Under the pieces are notes generated by a model, which made no database searches, had not been told where the DNA came from, and saw nothing but the letters and a program-made list of their open reading frames with translations. Both the position numbers and the translations under genes were made by a program. A DNA stretch of 64,000 nt from Thalassospira australica (GTDB lineage Bacteria > Pseudomonadota > Alphaproteobacteria > Rhodospirillales > Thalassospiraceae). Where the stretch lies: contig NZ_JRJE01000009.1 of assembly GCF_000763295.1 (NCBI RefSeq), positions 62,001-126,000 of the forward strand. Reading direction: 5' to 3'. Shown piece after piece: positions 25,045 to 34,656 of this stretch (its first letter is position 1; each line of letters opens with the position of its first letter).

Positions 25045-27254
25045 GCGCCAACGATTTCAACAGCACCCCGATCACGCCGGAACTGGTCAAGGAACATGGG
25101 CTTAATGAGGAAGAGTACAAGCTTGTTCTCGAAATCATGGGCCGTGAACCCAACATCAACGAGCTTGGCATTTTTTCGGTCATGTGGTCTGAGCATTGCT
25201 CCTACAAGTCCTCGAAGAAATGGCTCAAAACGCTTCCGACCAAGGCAGACTGGGTCATTCAGGGTCCGGGCGAAAACGCCGGTGTCATTGACATCGGCGA
25301 TGGTCTGGCCGCCGTCTTCAAGATGGAAAGCCACAACCACCCGTCCTTTATCGAACCCTATCAGGGGGCCGCAACCGGTGTTGGCGGCATCATGCGTGAT
25401 GTCTTCACCATGGGCGCACGTCCTGTTGCCAACCTTAATGCGCTTCGCTTTGGCGAGCCGGACCACCCGAAAACCCGCCATCTGCTGAGCGGTGTTGTCG
25501 AAGGCATCGGCGGCTATGGCAACTGCATGGGCGTTCCGACCATCGGCGGTGAAACCGATTTCCACGCGTCCTACAATGGTAACATCCTTGTCAATGCGAT
25601 GACCGTGGGTCTGGCAAATGCCGACAACATCTTCTATTCGGCGGCGGCTGGTATCGGGAATCCGGTTGTTTATGTCGGGTCGAAAACCGGCCGTGACGGT
25701 ATCCATGGTGCCACCATGGCATCGGCCGAGTTTGATGATGACAGCGATGAAAAGCGTCCTACCGTTCAGGTCGGTGATCCGTTCACCGAAAAGCTTCTGC
25801 TCGAAGCCTGCCTTGAACTGATGGCGACCGACATGATCGTTGCCATTCAGGATATGGGCGCAGCTGGCCTGACGTCCTCGTCATTTGAAATGGCATCCAA
25901 AGGCGGCGTTGGTGTTGAACTTTGGCTTGATAAAGTCCCGATGCGCGAAGAAGGCATGACGCCCTATGAGCTGATGCTTTCAGAGTCGCAGGAACGCATG
26001 CTGATGGTTCTGAAACCCGGTTGCGAAGATGCCGCCAAGGCGATCTTTGACAAATGGGAACTCGACTTTGCCGTCATCGGCACCCTGACCGACACCAAGC
26101 GCATGGTTCTGAAATGGCATGGTGAAACTGCGGGTGATCTGCCGATTGATCCGCTGGCCGAAGCATCGCCCGAATATGACCGCCCATGGGAACCGACCCC
26201 GAAACAGGATCGCATTGATCCGGCAAGCCTTTCGGGCAAAGCAAGCCATATTGATGCGCTCAAAACCCTGATCGCGTCGCCTGATCTGGCATCGCGTCGC
26301 TGGATCTGGGAACAGTATGACCATCTGGTGATGGGCAATACCATTGTCCGTCCGGGGGGGGATGCCGGTGTTGTGCGTGTCGAAGGCACGAACAAGGGCC
26401 TTGCAGCCACCGCTGATTGTACCCCGCGCTATGTCATGGCCGATCCGGTTGAAGGCGGCAAACAGGCCGTTGCCGAAGCCTATCGTAACCTGGTTGCAAC
26501 CGGTGCCAAGCCGCTTGCCATCACCGACAATATGAACTTTGGCAACCCGGAACGCCCGCGCATCATGGGTCAGTTCGTTGGTGCCTGTCAGGGCATTGGC
26601 GAAGCCTGCATCGCGCTGGAATTCCCGGTCGTGTCGGGTAACGTGTCACTTTACAACGAAACCAATGGCGTCGGCATCATGCCAACCCCGGCAATTGGTG
26701 GCGTTGGGTTGATTTCCGATCTTTCTCATCATGCGACCATCGGGCTTAAGCGCGATGACAGCGCCTTGATCATGATCGGTGCAGCTACCGGTGAACTGGG
26801 CCAGTCACTTTACCTCAAGACCCTTGAAGGTCGCGAAGAAGGTGCCCCGCCACCGGTTGACCTGAATGCCGAAAAACGTGCCGGCACGCTGATACTTGAG
26901 CTGATCGAGCTTGGTCTGGTAAGGACCTGCCACGACATTGCCGATGGTGGCCTTTTGGTGACGGTTGCCGAGATGTGCCTTGCGGGCAATATCGGCGCAG
27001 ACGTGTTCCTGCCGGAAAAAGGCAGCGAAATCGCATGGCTGTTTGGCGAAGATCAGGGCCGCTACGTGATCGCAACCCGCGACCCGGACAAGGTTCTCAA
27101 TGCCGCAAGCAGCGCGAATGTTGCCGCCGTCATCATCGGCCAAGCCGGTGGCGATGCGCTCAGCATTGATGGCGATGCCAAAGTGACCCTTTCCGAGCTG
27201 CGCGAGCTGAGTGAAGGCTGGATGCCGTCCTATATGGCCGAAGCACTTCAGTAA
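25041..27254 (+). CDS. purL: phosphoribosylformylglycinamidine synthase subunit PurL (small form)
   Basis: GTG start overlapping the purQ stop. 737 residues, the length of the small PurL that needs separate PurS and PurQ, as found here. Motifs: [19 protein letters not shown] (about residues 50-68), [19 protein letters not shown] with the catalytic His, [11 protein letters not shown], and the second-half repeat [14 protein letters not shown]. It uses FGAR, ATP and ammonia to make FGAM. A terminator follows. Confidence 0.98.
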   Translation: MSANDFNSTPITPELVKEHGLNEEEYKLVLEIMGREPNINELGIFSVMWSEHCSYKSSKKWLKTLPTKADWVIQGPGENAGVIDIGDGLAAVFKMESHNHPSFIEPYQGAATGVGGIMRDVFTMGARPVANLNALRFGEPDHPKTRHLLSGVVEGIGGYGNCMGVPTIGGETDFHASYNGNILVNAMTVGLANADNIFYSAAAGIGNPVVYVGSKTGRDGIHGATMASAEFDDDSDEKRPTVQVGDPFTEKLLLEACLELMATDMIVAIQDMGAAGLTSSSFEMASKGGVGVELWLDKVPMREEGMTPYELMLSESQERMLMVLKPGCEDAAKAIFDKWELDFAVIGTLTDTKRMVLKWHGETAGDLPIDPLAEASPEYDRPWEPTPKQDRIDPASLSGKASHIDALKTLIASPDLASRRWIWEQYDHLVMGNTIVRPGGDAGVVRVEGTNKGLAATADCTPRYVMADPVEGGKQAVAEAYRNLVATGAKPLAITDNMNFGNPERPRIMGQFVGACQGIGEACIALEFPVVSGNVSLYNETNGVGIMPTPAIGGVGLISDLSHHATIGLKRDDSALIMIGAATGELGQSLYLKTLEGREEGAPPPVDLNAEKRAGTLILELIELGLVRTCHDIADGGLLVTVAEMCLAGNIGADVFLPEKGSEIAWLFGEDQGRYVIATRDPDKVLNAASSANVAAVIIGQAGGDALSIDGDAKVTLSELRELSEGWMPSYMAEALQ

Positions 27255-27274
27255 GCAGTCGACAAAACCAACAG

Positions 27275-27306
27275 AAAACCCCGCCAGAGCAAACTGGCGG
27301 GGTTTT
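27275..27306. terminator. bidirectional intrinsic terminator
   Basis: A 13-bp perfect stem AAAACCCCGCCAG/CTGGCGGGGTTTT with a 6-base loop, between purL (+) and the convergent mrp (-). Confidence 0.92.
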
Positions 27307-27328
27307 GTTTTTCCAATCAGCACATCAA

Positions 27329-28513
27329 TTACTTAAAATTGATCTTCGGGAACAAGCCCTTCTTCTTGGGCGCTTCGGCCGGGCCGACACGTTCGTCAAC
27401 AGCAGCAGCGATCTTTTCGGCAATTGCGCCATAGGCTTTGCTGTGTTCGCCGTCCGGGTCAGTATTGACGATTGGTTTGCCTTCATCGGCACCCAGACGA
27501 ATTTTCAGATCCAGCGGGATTTCGCCAAGGAACGCCACGCCAAGCTCATCAGCGGCCTTACGCGCGCCACCGTGATCAAAGACGTGATCGACATGTCCGC
27601 ATTCCGGGCACTTGTAATAGGACATGTTTTCGATCAGGCCAAAGACTGGTACATTGACCTTGCGGAACATGTTCAGACCCTTTTTGGCATCAAGTAGGGC
27701 AATGTCCTGCGGGGTGGAAACGATCACCGCCCCCGTGACCGGCACGCGTTGGGCCATGGAAAGCTGAATGTCACCTGTGCCCGGTGGCATATCCACCACC
27801 AGCACATCGATATCCCCCCAATCGGTATCGCGCAAAAGCTGTTCAAGCGCGCCCATTGCCATCGGCCCACGCCAGATAACGGGCTGTTCTTCATCGACCA
27901 TGAAGCCAATCGACATGATGCGCATGCCAAAGGCTGATGGCGGGATCATTTTACCCTGATTTTCAGATGACGGGGTCGGCTTCGCCCCGCGAAGCCCCAT
28001 CATGCGCGGCAGACTCGGGCCATAAATATCAGCATCAAGCAAACCAACCTTAAGCCCCTGGGCCACCAGCGAAAGCGCAAGGTTGACCGACGTGGTCGAT
28101 TTACCGACCCCGCCCTTGCCGGATGCGACCGTGACGATGCTGCGTACAGTTGGAAGCTCAAGCGGCTTTTGCCCAGCCCCTTGCGGGCGTTGCCCCGGCT
28201 GAGCGGGTTGGCGTGGCGGGGTTTGTGGTGCCGATTGCTGACTCGGACCTTTGGCACCTTTTGCGCGTTCTGCCGTCAGCGCGACGCGGGCCGTTGTGAC
28301 CCCGTTCACAGATGCCACAGCCTTTTCAGCAGCCTGGCGCAAATCTTCGAGTGCCGGTCCGCGCTCCGGATCGACTGCGATCATGACATTGACGGTTTCA
28401 TCATGAATATCAATACCTTGCACCATGCCCTTGGTTGTGATTGATTGGCCGTCTACCGGGTCGATTACAGCATCAAGTGCGGCAGTAATCTGTTCACGGT
28501 TGAGCGAAGTCAT
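27329..28513 (-). CDS. mrp: Mrp/NBP35-type iron-sulfur cluster carrier ATPase (ApbC)
   Basis: Start chosen at MTSLNREQITAALD (ATG at 28513) with a GGAGAC site. 394 residues: an N-terminal MIP18/DUF59 domain (residues 1-90), a Pro/Gln-rich linker (about 95-130), then the deviant Walker A P-loop ASGKGGVGKST, VDMPPGTGD and a CPEC pair (YYKCPECGHV) used to bridge an Fe-S cluster between monomers. It delivers Fe-S clusters to apoproteins in the cytosol. The divergent gene is hflK; the 332-base gap contains mirrored repeats. Confidence 0.95.
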   Translation of the reverse strand: MTSLNREQITAALDAVIDPVDGQSITTKGMVQGIDIHDETVNVMIAVDPERGPALEDLRQAAEKAVASVNGVTTARVALTAERAKGAKGPSQQSAPQTPPRQPAQPGQRPQGAGQKPLELPTVRSIVTVASGKGGVGKSTTSVNLALSLVAQGLKVGLLDADIYGPSLPRMMGLRGAKPTPSSENQGKMIPPSAFGMRIMSIGFMVDEEQPVIWRGPMAMGALEQLLRDTDWGDIDVLVVDMPPGTGDIQLSMAQRVPVTGAVIVSTPQDIALLDAKKGLNMFRKVNVPVFGLIENMSYYKCPECGHVDHVFDHGGARKAADELGVAFLGEIPLDLKIRLGADEGKPIVNTDPDGEHSKAYGAIAEKIAAAVDERVGPAEAPKKKGLFPKINFK

Positions 28514-28611
28514 ATTGCGGTCTCCAATTTTTGGCTTAAGTCCGTGATCACACAGAACTTGCAGGCGCGTATCATTGTTTTGCAAGGCAAGCTGTCATAT
28601 AAGGCCTAAGG

Positions 28612-28632
28612 GCATGCTCCGTCCAACAAGAT
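28612..28632. repeat. mirrored repeat, left arm (mrp leader)
   Basis: GCATGCTCCGTCCAAC followed by A-AGAT. It is the reverse complement of the right arm at 28755-28775 with one mismatch in 21. Read toward mrp it gives ATCTTGTTGGACGGAGCATG, ending 99 bases before the start codon. Confidence 0.85.
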
Positions 28633-28754
28633 TTAATCTGTTTGCTTTGACCTGCAATCTGTCGCTGCCACACTTAGCGTATCAATGACCAGATGTGTTA
28701 TTGGTGTGGAAAGTCTGATTGGTTCAACACAATCAGGTTATATCAACACACTGG

Positions 28755-28775
28755 ATCTCGTTGGACGGAGCATGC
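28755..28775. repeat. mirrored repeat, right arm (hflK leader)
   Basis: ATCTC then GTTGGACGGAGCATGC, the inverted partner of 28612-28632. It ends 70 bases before the hflK ATG, so each divergent transcript would carry the same sequence in the same orientation. Confidence 0.85.
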
Positions 28776-28845
28776 ATGGGGGTAAAATCCCCAAGCTCGG
28801 CAAACTAAAGATAAACACCGAACGGCAAGAAGAGGAAGAAACTCG

Positions 28846-29976
28846 ATGCCATGGAATAATCAAGGGGGCGGCGGCCCCTGGGGCGGCGGCGGAAACAACG
28901 GCGGCGGTCAGAACCCGTGGGGACAACGTCCTTCGGGTGGTGGCGGTGGCGGCGGAAACACGCCCCCGGATTTTGATGAAATGATTCGTAAAGGCCAGGA
29001 ACGCCTGAAACGGCTGTTCCCCGGTGGAGGCGGATACAAGGGCTTTGTCCTGATCGGTATCGCCGTTCTCGGGTTGTGGCTTTTGACCGGCTTCTATCGT
29101 GTCCAGCCGGGCGAACAGGGTGTAACACTTCTGTTTGGCAAATGGGTTGGTACGACGGGCCCGGGTCTGAACTACTTCCTTCCCGCACCGATTGGCGAAG
29201 TGATCAAGCCGAACGTGGAACGGACTAACCAGATCGAGGTTGGCTACCGCGGGGCTGGCACGGTGACCTCCAACGGGTCGCGTGATGTGCCGGAAGAAAG
29301 CCTGATGCTGACCGGTGACCAGAACATCATTGATATCGACTTTGTTGTTCAGTGGCGTATCAGCGATGCAGGTTCCTACCTGTTCAACGTGCGTGACCCT
29401 GAAAACACCATCAAGCTGGCATCGGAAAGTGCGATCCGCGAGGTTATCGGTAAAACCGACCTTGAAGAAGCACTGACGGTTGGCCGTGTCCGGGTTGAAG
29501 AACAGACCCGTACCCTGCTGCAGACCATCATGGACGGATATGAGTCCGGTATTTTCATCGCAGAGGTGAAAATGCAGAAAGTGGACCCGCCGCGTGACGT
29601 TATTGATGCATTCAACGACGTTCAGCGTGCCCGTCAGGACCGTGATCGTTCCCAGAACGAGGCATTGGCCTATCGTAACGACATTATCCCGCGTGCAAAG
29701 GGTGAAGCAGAACGTCAGGTTCTTCAGGCCCGTGCGTACAAGGATCGTGTCACCAAGGAAGCAGAGGGTGAAGCAGAACGCTTCAACTCGATCTACGACT
29801 CCTTCCTCACGGCTCAGGATGTGACGACCCGTCGTCTTTATCTTGAAACCATGCAGGAAATCCTGAGCAAGTCTGACAAGATCATCATGGAACAGGGTGC
29901 TAAGGGGAGTGGCGTTGTTCCGTATCTTCCGCTTCCGGAAGTTCAGAAACGTGCGAATGCAGGAGGCAACAACTAA
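28846..29976 (+). CDS. hflK: FtsH protease modulator HflK
   Basis: A 376-residue protein. Residues 1-65 are Gly/Asn-rich and disordered (usual for HflK), followed by a single membrane helix (GFVLIGIAVLGLWLLTGFY, about 66-84) and a periplasmic SPFH/band 7 domain (VQPGEQGVTLLFGK, then VVQWRISDAGSYLFNV, and the coiled-coil AKGEAERQVLQARAYKDRV). With HflC it forms the large cage that surrounds FtsH hexamers and restrains degradation of membrane proteins. The stop codon overlaps the hflC start (TAATG). Confidence 0.97.
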   Translation: MPWNNQGGGGPWGGGGNNGGGQNPWGQRPSGGGGGGGNTPPDFDEMIRKGQERLKRLFPGGGGYKGFVLIGIAVLGLWLLTGFYRVQPGEQGVTLLFGKWVGTTGPGLNYFLPAPIGEVIKPNVERTNQIEVGYRGAGTVTSNGSRDVPEESLMLTGDQNIIDIDFVVQWRISDAGSYLFNVRDPENTIKLASESAIREVIGKTDLEEALTVGRVRVEEQTRTLLQTIMDGYESGIFIAEVKMQKVDPPRDVIDAFNDVQRARQDRDRSQNEALAYRNDIIPRAKGEAERQVLQARAYKDRVTKEAEGEAERFNSIYDSFLTAQDVTTRRLYLETMQEILSKSDKIIMEQGAKGSGVVPYLPLPEVQKRANAGGNN

Positions 29977-30848
29977 TGGCAAGTCCTAAAATTATTGCCG
30001 CTGGCGTCGTCCTTGTTATCGCCGCTGTCGTTGGTTCCATGTGTGTCTTTACGGTCCGTCAGGACCAGCAGGCACTAGTTCTTCAGTTCGGTAATCCGGT
30101 GCATGCCGTTTCCGAACCGGGTCTGCATTTCAAACTGCCGATTCAGAACGTGGAATATTACGAGCGTCGTATTCTCGAACTTGATCCGCCGGTTCAGCAG
30201 GTTCTTCTGTCTGACCAGAAGCGTGTCAATGTTGACAGCTTTGCACGTTGGAAAATCATCGATCCGTTGATCTTCCGTCAGCGTGCAACCAACTCTGCCA
30301 ACTTCGTGCAGCTGTTTGGTCAGCGTCTGAACTCGGTCATCCGTGGCGAGTTGGCACAGGCCCCGCTTGTGACCCTGCTTTCGGACAACCGTGCCCAGAT
30401 CATGGAAAAAATCCAGACAACGCTGGAGAAACCGGCAGAGGAATTCGGTGTCGAGTTGATTGATGTTCGTATCGGTCGTACCGACCTTCCGCAGGAAACT
30501 TCGCAGGCGGTGTATAATCGTATGCGTTCTTCACGTATTGCCGAAGCCGCACAGCTTCGCGCAGAGGGTGAAGAGCTCAAGGCGAAAATCCAGGCAGAAG
30601 CAGATCGCGAACGGATCGGCATCATCGCCGAAGCCAACCGTCAGGCAGAAGTTCTGCGTGGTGAAGGTGACGGACAGCGAAACGTTATCTTGGGTAAAGC
30701 GTATGGCAAGGACGCGGAATTCTTCGAATTCTATCGTTCTCTCGAAGCCTACAAGATTGCGCTTGATAACGGCTCAACCATGGTGCTTTCACCAGATAGC
30801 GAGTTTTTCCAGTACTTTAATAAGTCTGGTCCAGCGACAAGCCGCTAG
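29976..30848 (+). CDS. hflC: FtsH protease modulator HflC
   Basis: ATG overlaps the hflK TAA by one base, indicating coupling. 290 residues: N-terminal membrane helix (IIAAGVVLVIAAVVGSMCVF), SPFH domain (VRQDQQALVLQFGNPV), RTDLPQETSQAVYNRMRSSR and the coiled-coil region AEGEELKAKIQAEADRERI. It partners HflK in the inner membrane. An intrinsic terminator follows within 10 bases, so DUF2065 and degP downstream are probably separately transcribed. Confidence 0.97.
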   Translation: MASPKIIAAGVVLVIAAVVGSMCVFTVRQDQQALVLQFGNPVHAVSEPGLHFKLPIQNVEYYERRILELDPPVQQVLLSDQKRVNVDSFARWKIIDPLIFRQRATNSANFVQLFGQRLNSVIRGELAQAPLVTLLSDNRAQIMEKIQTTLEKPAEEFGVELIDVRIGRTDLPQETSQAVYNRMRSSRIAEAAQLRAEGEELKAKIQAEADRERIGIIAEANRQAEVLRGEGDGQRNVILGKAYGKDAEFFEFYRSLEAYKIALDNGSTMVLSPDSEFFQYFNKSGPATSR

Positions 30849-30857
30849 ACAAAACAT

Positions 30858-30895
30858 AAGGGCGACCGTCATATTAGGGCGGTCGCCCTTTTTGT
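30858..30895 (+). terminator. intrinsic terminator after hflC
   Basis: An 11-bp perfect stem AAGGGCGACCG/CGGTCGCCCTT with an 11-base loop, then TTTTG. Confidence 0.9.
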
Positions 30896-30959
30896 ATCTT
30901 TAATGATGTCCTGTCAGCGTGCTGCGTAAGACAGGCTTTTAAAACCGCCGGAACCGTCC

Positions 30960-31157
30960 ATGCTCATAAAGGAACTCGCAACAGCCATACTTCTGGCCAT
31001 CGCGTTGGAAGGCATGCTTTACACGCTGTTCCCCGGCGGCCTTAAACGGGTGATGGAGATGGTGCAGGAAATTCCTGAATCGCAATTGCGTGCAGGCGGA
31101 TTGATTGCCGCTGTCATTGCAATTGGCGGAATCTGGGCGGTACGGGTCTGGCTTTAA
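30960..31157 (+). CDS. DUF2065 family small inner-membrane protein
   Basis: A 65-residue protein with two hydrophobic helices (LATAILLAIALEGMLYTLF and GGLIAAVIAIGGIWAVRVW) joined by a short amphipathic segment KRVMEMVQEIPESQL. This matches DUF2065 (YjeT-like), regularly found just after hflC. Its function is unknown; the conserved position suggests an accessory role with the HflKC-FtsH complex. Confidence 0.88.
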   Translation: MLIKELATAILLAIALEGMLYTLFPGGLKRVMEMVQEIPESQLRAGGLIAAVIAIGGIWAVRVWL

Positions 31158-31406
31158 AGCATGTTGCATTTAATCTGCATCATGCTTTAGGACCGGGAAA
31201 CAGCAGCACTTTGGGCCATTGGCCATGGCATGACGCCAAGAAACCCTTCTTTTTCCCAAGGCTTGCCCAAATTCTGCCAAAGTCCGGCTTAACTTGGTTA
31301 CTTAAGCGACGGGTAAAATACTTAAATCCCATCGCGCGCTGCTTAGGGTCAGAACCTATACAAAATTACAAATACCGTGAACGCGGCAACGAACAGGATC
31401 AAACAC

Positions 31407-32900
31407 ATGCTACAAGCATTATACAACCCGGTGCGGACGTCATTTAGCGCAGCACTGGTGATTGTTCTCCTTGGCGTGACCAGTGTTTCGCATACCGCGA
31501 ATGCCCGCCCCGCTCCTGACAGTTTCGCAGATCTCGCAGAACGACTTCTGCCCAGTGTTGTCAATATCTCTACCAGTCAAATGGTTGCTGAACGTCAGGG
31601 ACCTGACTTCCAGTTTCCTCCCGGTTCCCCGTTTGAAGATCTTTTCCGTGATTTCATGGACCGCAACGGTCAGGGCGGCCAAGGCGGACAGGCCCCGCAA
31701 CGACGCCGTGCAACGGCGCTTGGTTCAGGGTTCATCATCTCGGCCGATGGGTACATCGTTACCAACAATCACGTGATCGACGGTGCCGATGAAATTACCG
31801 TGCGCCTGCATGATGGCGACACGCTTGACGCCGAGCTGATCGGTCGTGACCCGAAAACCGATGTTGCCCTGCTTAAGGTCGAGCCGGAAGAAGACCTTCC
31901 ATTCGTTAAATGGGGTGATTCGGACAGTGCGCGCATTGGCGACTGGGCCATGGCGATCGGCAACCCGTTCGGTCTTGGTGGCACAGTAACAGCCGGTATT
32001 GTTTCTGCGCGTAATCGCGACATCAATCAGGGTCCGTATGATGATTTCATTCAGACCGATGCATCGATCAACCGGGGTAATTCGGGTGGTCCGCTGTTTA
32101 ACCTTGAAGGCGACGTGATCGGCATTAACAGTGCAATCTATTCCCCGTCTGGCGGGTCGGTTGGCATCGGCTTTGCCATTCCATCGGGCATCGCGCAAAG
32201 CGTGGTCGACCAGCTTAAGGAATATGGCCGGACCCGTCGTGGCTGGCTTGGCGTTCACATCCAGACAGTCACCGAAGACATTGCAGACTCGGTCGGACTT
32301 GATGATGCAACGGGTGCCATGGTTGCCGGTGTATCCGACGAAAGCCCGGCCAAGGAAGCAGGCATCAAGCAGGGTGACGTCATCCTGACCTTTGATGGCA
32401 AGGAAGTTGAAAGCATGCGCCGCCTGCCGCGCATCGTTGCAGAAACCAAAATCGGCAAGGATGTCGATGTTGTGATCTGGCGTGATGGCGAAAAGCAAAC
32501 CGTTCAGGTCGAGCTTGGCGAACTTGAAGAAGAAGTCGTCGCCGCAAGTGCCCCTGCATCCGACGAGGAGCCCGCACCCGAAGTCGCCGAAGCCAGCATT
32601 CCCGAACTTGGCATCAAGGTTGCCAATGTCGATGACAGCCTGCGTCAGCGATACAACCTTGCCGAGGGAAGCGAAGGTGTCATCGTGACCGAGGTTTCCG
32701 GTGAAAGCTATGCTGCAGAAAAAGGTGTTCGTCCCGGCGACATCATCATTGAGGCATCGCACAGCTCTGTCGAGAATGTCGAAGATGTCACCAATGCGGT
32801 TAAAGCAGCCCTTGATGACGACAAACGCACCATCCTGATGTTGATCGAAACATCTGCTGGCCCGCGTTACTTTGGCCTGACCCTGGCAGACGACGAATAA
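31407..32900 (+). CDS. degP: periplasmic Do-family serine protease/chaperone DegP/DegQ
   Basis: Start chosen at MLQALYNPVRTSF (ATG at 31407), nine bases after AGGA; an in-frame GTG at 31377 lacks a ribosome site. 497 residues with a signal peptide ending near SHTANA. Trypsin-like triad: His in VTNNHVIDGA, Asp in KTDVALLK, Ser in RGNSGGPLFN. Two PDZ domains follow (GWLGVHIQ... and an acidic linker EEEVVAASAPASDEEPAPE, then the C-terminal one). It degrades or refolds misfolded envelope proteins. Its position after hflKC groups membrane and periplasmic quality control; transcript likely independent because of the hflC terminator. Confidence 0.95.
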   Translation: MLQALYNPVRTSFSAALVIVLLGVTSVSHTANARPAPDSFADLAERLLPSVVNISTSQMVAERQGPDFQFPPGSPFEDLFRDFMDRNGQGGQGGQAPQRRRATALGSGFIISADGYIVTNNHVIDGADEITVRLHDGDTLDAELIGRDPKTDVALLKVEPEEDLPFVKWGDSDSARIGDWAMAIGNPFGLGGTVTAGIVSARNRDINQGPYDDFIQTDASINRGNSGGPLFNLEGDVIGINSAIYSPSGGSVGIGFAIPSGIAQSVVDQLKEYGRTRRGWLGVHIQTVTEDIADSVGLDDATGAMVAGVSDESPAKEAGIKQGDVILTFDGKEVESMRRLPRIVAETKIGKDVDVVIWRDGEKQTVQVELGELEEEVVAASAPASDEEPAPEVAEASIPELGIKVANVDDSLRQRYNLAEGSEGVIVTEVSGESYAAEKGVRPGDIIIEASHSSVENVEDVTNAVKAALDDDKRTILMLIETSAGPRYFGLTLADDE

Positions 32901-32922
32901 GCCGTCGGGTTTAACACAATAA

Positions 32923-32957
32923 AAAAGGGCGATCTGCGAAAGCAGGTCGCCCTTTTC
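32923..32957 (+). terminator. intrinsic terminator after degP
   Basis: Stem AAAAGGGCGATCTGC paired with GCAGGTCGCCCTTTT (one wobble), GAAA tetraloop, starting about 22 bases after the degP stop. Confidence 0.9.
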
Positions 32958-33013
32958 CGAATGCGTTGAACCGCTAGGACGGGTCCTTTTGGACCATTGC
33001 CTTGAACAAAAGA

Positions 33014-33048
33014 ATGCCCTCGCAAAAACTGCGGGGGCATTTTCTTTG
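33014..33048. terminator. second hairpin terminator between degP and the aminotransferase
   Basis: ATGCCCTCGC pairs with GCGGGGGCAT (one G-T pair) around a 7-base loop, followed by TTTTCTTT. It reads best on the plus strand as a back-up stop for degP. Confidence 0.65.
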
Positions 33049-33113
33049 TTCATATCCGACTGGCGGACAGAGAGGTCATCTAACTTGCGATCTTTCTTTA
33101 TCACTGCGACGCC

Positions 33114-34064
33114 TTACAACTCGGTCGAATCCGAGTAGCTGATAGCGTCGCGATATTTGTCGTCCTCGTGGATCTGCCAATAGAGCGCCATCATTCGCTT
33201 TGTAAGCAGGCCTACTTCTCCCGCCCCAAGGGGCTGTTCGTCGATTCTGGATACAGGCATGACGCCCCCGGCCGTTGATGTCACAAAGACCTCGTCTGCC
33301 GACTTAAGATCTTCAACCGCGATATCCTGAGCACGGCATTGGATGCCCATTTCTGCGCAGAGATCAAAGATGGTCTGACGTGTAATTCCCAACAGGACGC
33401 CCTGATCGGGTGTCGAAACAACTCCGTCCTTAACTGCAAATATATTGAATCCGGGTCCTTCAGCTACATTTCCGCTGGCATCAAGCAGCACTGCAGTGTC
33501 CGCCCCTCGTTCATAGGCCGCATAAAGGGCCTTCACCATATCGAGCCAATGGTAGTTCTTGACAGTCGGGTCGACAGAAGATGGCGGGATGCGCAGAACA
33601 TCCGTCACAGCAATGTGCAATCCACGTTCCATCTGTTCCTTGTTGGCGACAGAGCCGAATGGAATGGCGAACGCAACAAAACGGTTTTCTGCATCCCTGG
33701 GATCCCGACTGAAGTCAGAAGATGTGCCCCTGGTACAGATGAATTCCACATAAGCGTTCTCGAGCCCGGACAAAGCCACGCAATTGTGCAGGACATCTGC
33801 CACTTCTGCCTTGTCGTATGGAATGGACATATGCAGTTCCGTCATCCCCCGAAAGAAGCGTTCCAGATGATCCCCCAATCTGAAAAAGGCGCCTTTCCAC
33901 ACATGGACAACATCATAGGTCGCATCTGAATGAAGAAACCCATAGTCCAGAACAGAAAGCTTCGCCTCCCGGATTGGCAAATATTGCCCGTCCATATAGG
34001 CAACACCGGGTGGGTAGTTACGATGATCAATATGGCGGGAGCTTAGCTTGGGCAATTTGTGCAT
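33114..34064 (-). CDS. fold-type IV PLP aminotransferase, (R)-amine-transaminase-like
   Basis: A 316-residue class IV aminotransferase (branched-chain/D-amino acid family). The PLP lysine is in DPTVKNYHW. Several blocks match those I recall from (R)-selective amine transaminases: VLDYGFLHSDATYDVVHVW, FFRLGDHLERF, YVEFICTRG and ITRQTIFDL, and STAGGVMPV. It lacks the typical D-amino-acid or BCAT signature loops. Likely reaction: pyridoxal-dependent transfer between a (R)-amine or D-amino acid and a keto acid. The divergent Lrp/AsnC gene fits an amino-compound-responsive control. Family firm, substrate preference inferred. Confidence 0.85.
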   Translation of the reverse strand: MHKLPKLSSRHIDHRNYPPGVAYMDGQYLPIREAKLSVLDYGFLHSDATYDVVHVWKGAFFRLGDHLERFFRGMTELHMSIPYDKAEVADVLHNCVALSGLENAYVEFICTRGTSSDFSRDPRDAENRFVAFAIPFGSVANKEQMERGLHIAVTDVLRIPPSSVDPTVKNYHWLDMVKALYAAYERGADTAVLLDASGNVAEGPGFNIFAVKDGVVSTPDQGVLLGITRQTIFDLCAEMGIQCRAQDIAVEDLKSADEVFVTSTAGGVMPVSRIDEQPLGAGEVGLLTKRMMALYWQIHEDDKYRDAISYSDSTEL

Positions 34065-34191
34065 GACCGGACTTTCGACAAGAGGGTTCGTATTGCATGC
34101 TTGAAATTACCAGTCTCTCCTGAGCATTTTGCCTTATAGTGCAGGAATTACCGAGCAGGATGATGCAACATCTAAAAGGTGGACGAACAAA

Positions 34192-34656
34192 GTGCCAATA
34201 ATGCTGGATGACACTGACAAGAAGATTCTGGAAATGGTTCAGCGAAACAATCGTCTGACGGCAGACGAATTGGGAGATCATGTCGGAACGTCACGCTCGT
34301 CGGTTCAAAGGCGCATGAAACGATTCAGGGATGAGGGCATCATCGAAGCGGATATATCCGTCCTGTCTGCAAAGGCCGTCGGACGCCCCATGACTTTTAT
34401 CGTTGAAGTCGAACTGGAACGCGAACGAACCGACCTGCTGGATGAATTTCGCCGTTCCATGCTTGCGTTGAATGACGTTCAACAATGTTACTACGTAACA
34501 GGCCACACGGACTTCATTTTGATTGTCACGTCCGCGGATATGGCCGCATATGAAGAATTCAGCCGACAGGTATTTACTGACAACCCCAACATCCGAAGGT
34601 TTCACTCAAATGTCGTGGTGAATCGCGTAAAAGCAGGCTTGCAAGTGCCGCTTTAG
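34192..34656 (+). CDS. Lrp/AsnC family transcriptional regulator
   Basis: GTG at 34192 chosen as start because AAAGGTGGA lies about nine bases upstream; the ATG three codons later is an alternative. 154 residues: N-terminal HTH (LDDTDKKILEMVQRNNRLTADELG, then SRSSVQRRMKRFRDEGII) and C-terminal RAM ligand domain (FIVEVELERE, YYVTGHTDFILIV). It is transcribed away from the (R)-amine-transaminase-like gene across 127 bases, so it most probably senses an amino acid or amine and regulates that gene. Confidence 0.9.
   Translation: MPIMLDDTDKKILEMVQRNNRLTADELGDHVGTSRSSVQRRMKRFRDEGIIEADISVLSAKAVGRPMTFIVEVELERERTDLLDEFRRSMLALNDVQQCYYVTGHTDFILIVTSADMAAYEEFSRQVFTDNPNIRRFHSNVVVNRVKAGLQVPL

Larger units (their letters stand above)
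28514..28845. other. 332-base divergent intergenic region between mrp and hflK
   Basis: No convincing gene. It carries the mirrored repeat arms described separately, a GGGG-TAAAAT-CCCC mini-hairpin at about 28779-28793 in the hflK leader, and moderate AT content around 28630-28750. Promoters for both genes must lie here, but I cannot place them confidently. Confidence 0.6.

Noticed and set aside
28846-29000. Gly-rich tandem repeats at the start of hflK
   Set aside because: Glycine/asparagine-rich disordered N-termini are normal for HflK, not a mobile or microsatellite feature.
28738-29982. 414-codon open frame on the minus strand opposite hflK
   Set aside because: Shadow of hflK; translation is Thr/Val/Phe-rich with no family signal.
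31725-33104. 459-codon open frame on the minus strand opposite degP
   Set aside because: Shadow of degP; it also crosses two strong terminators.
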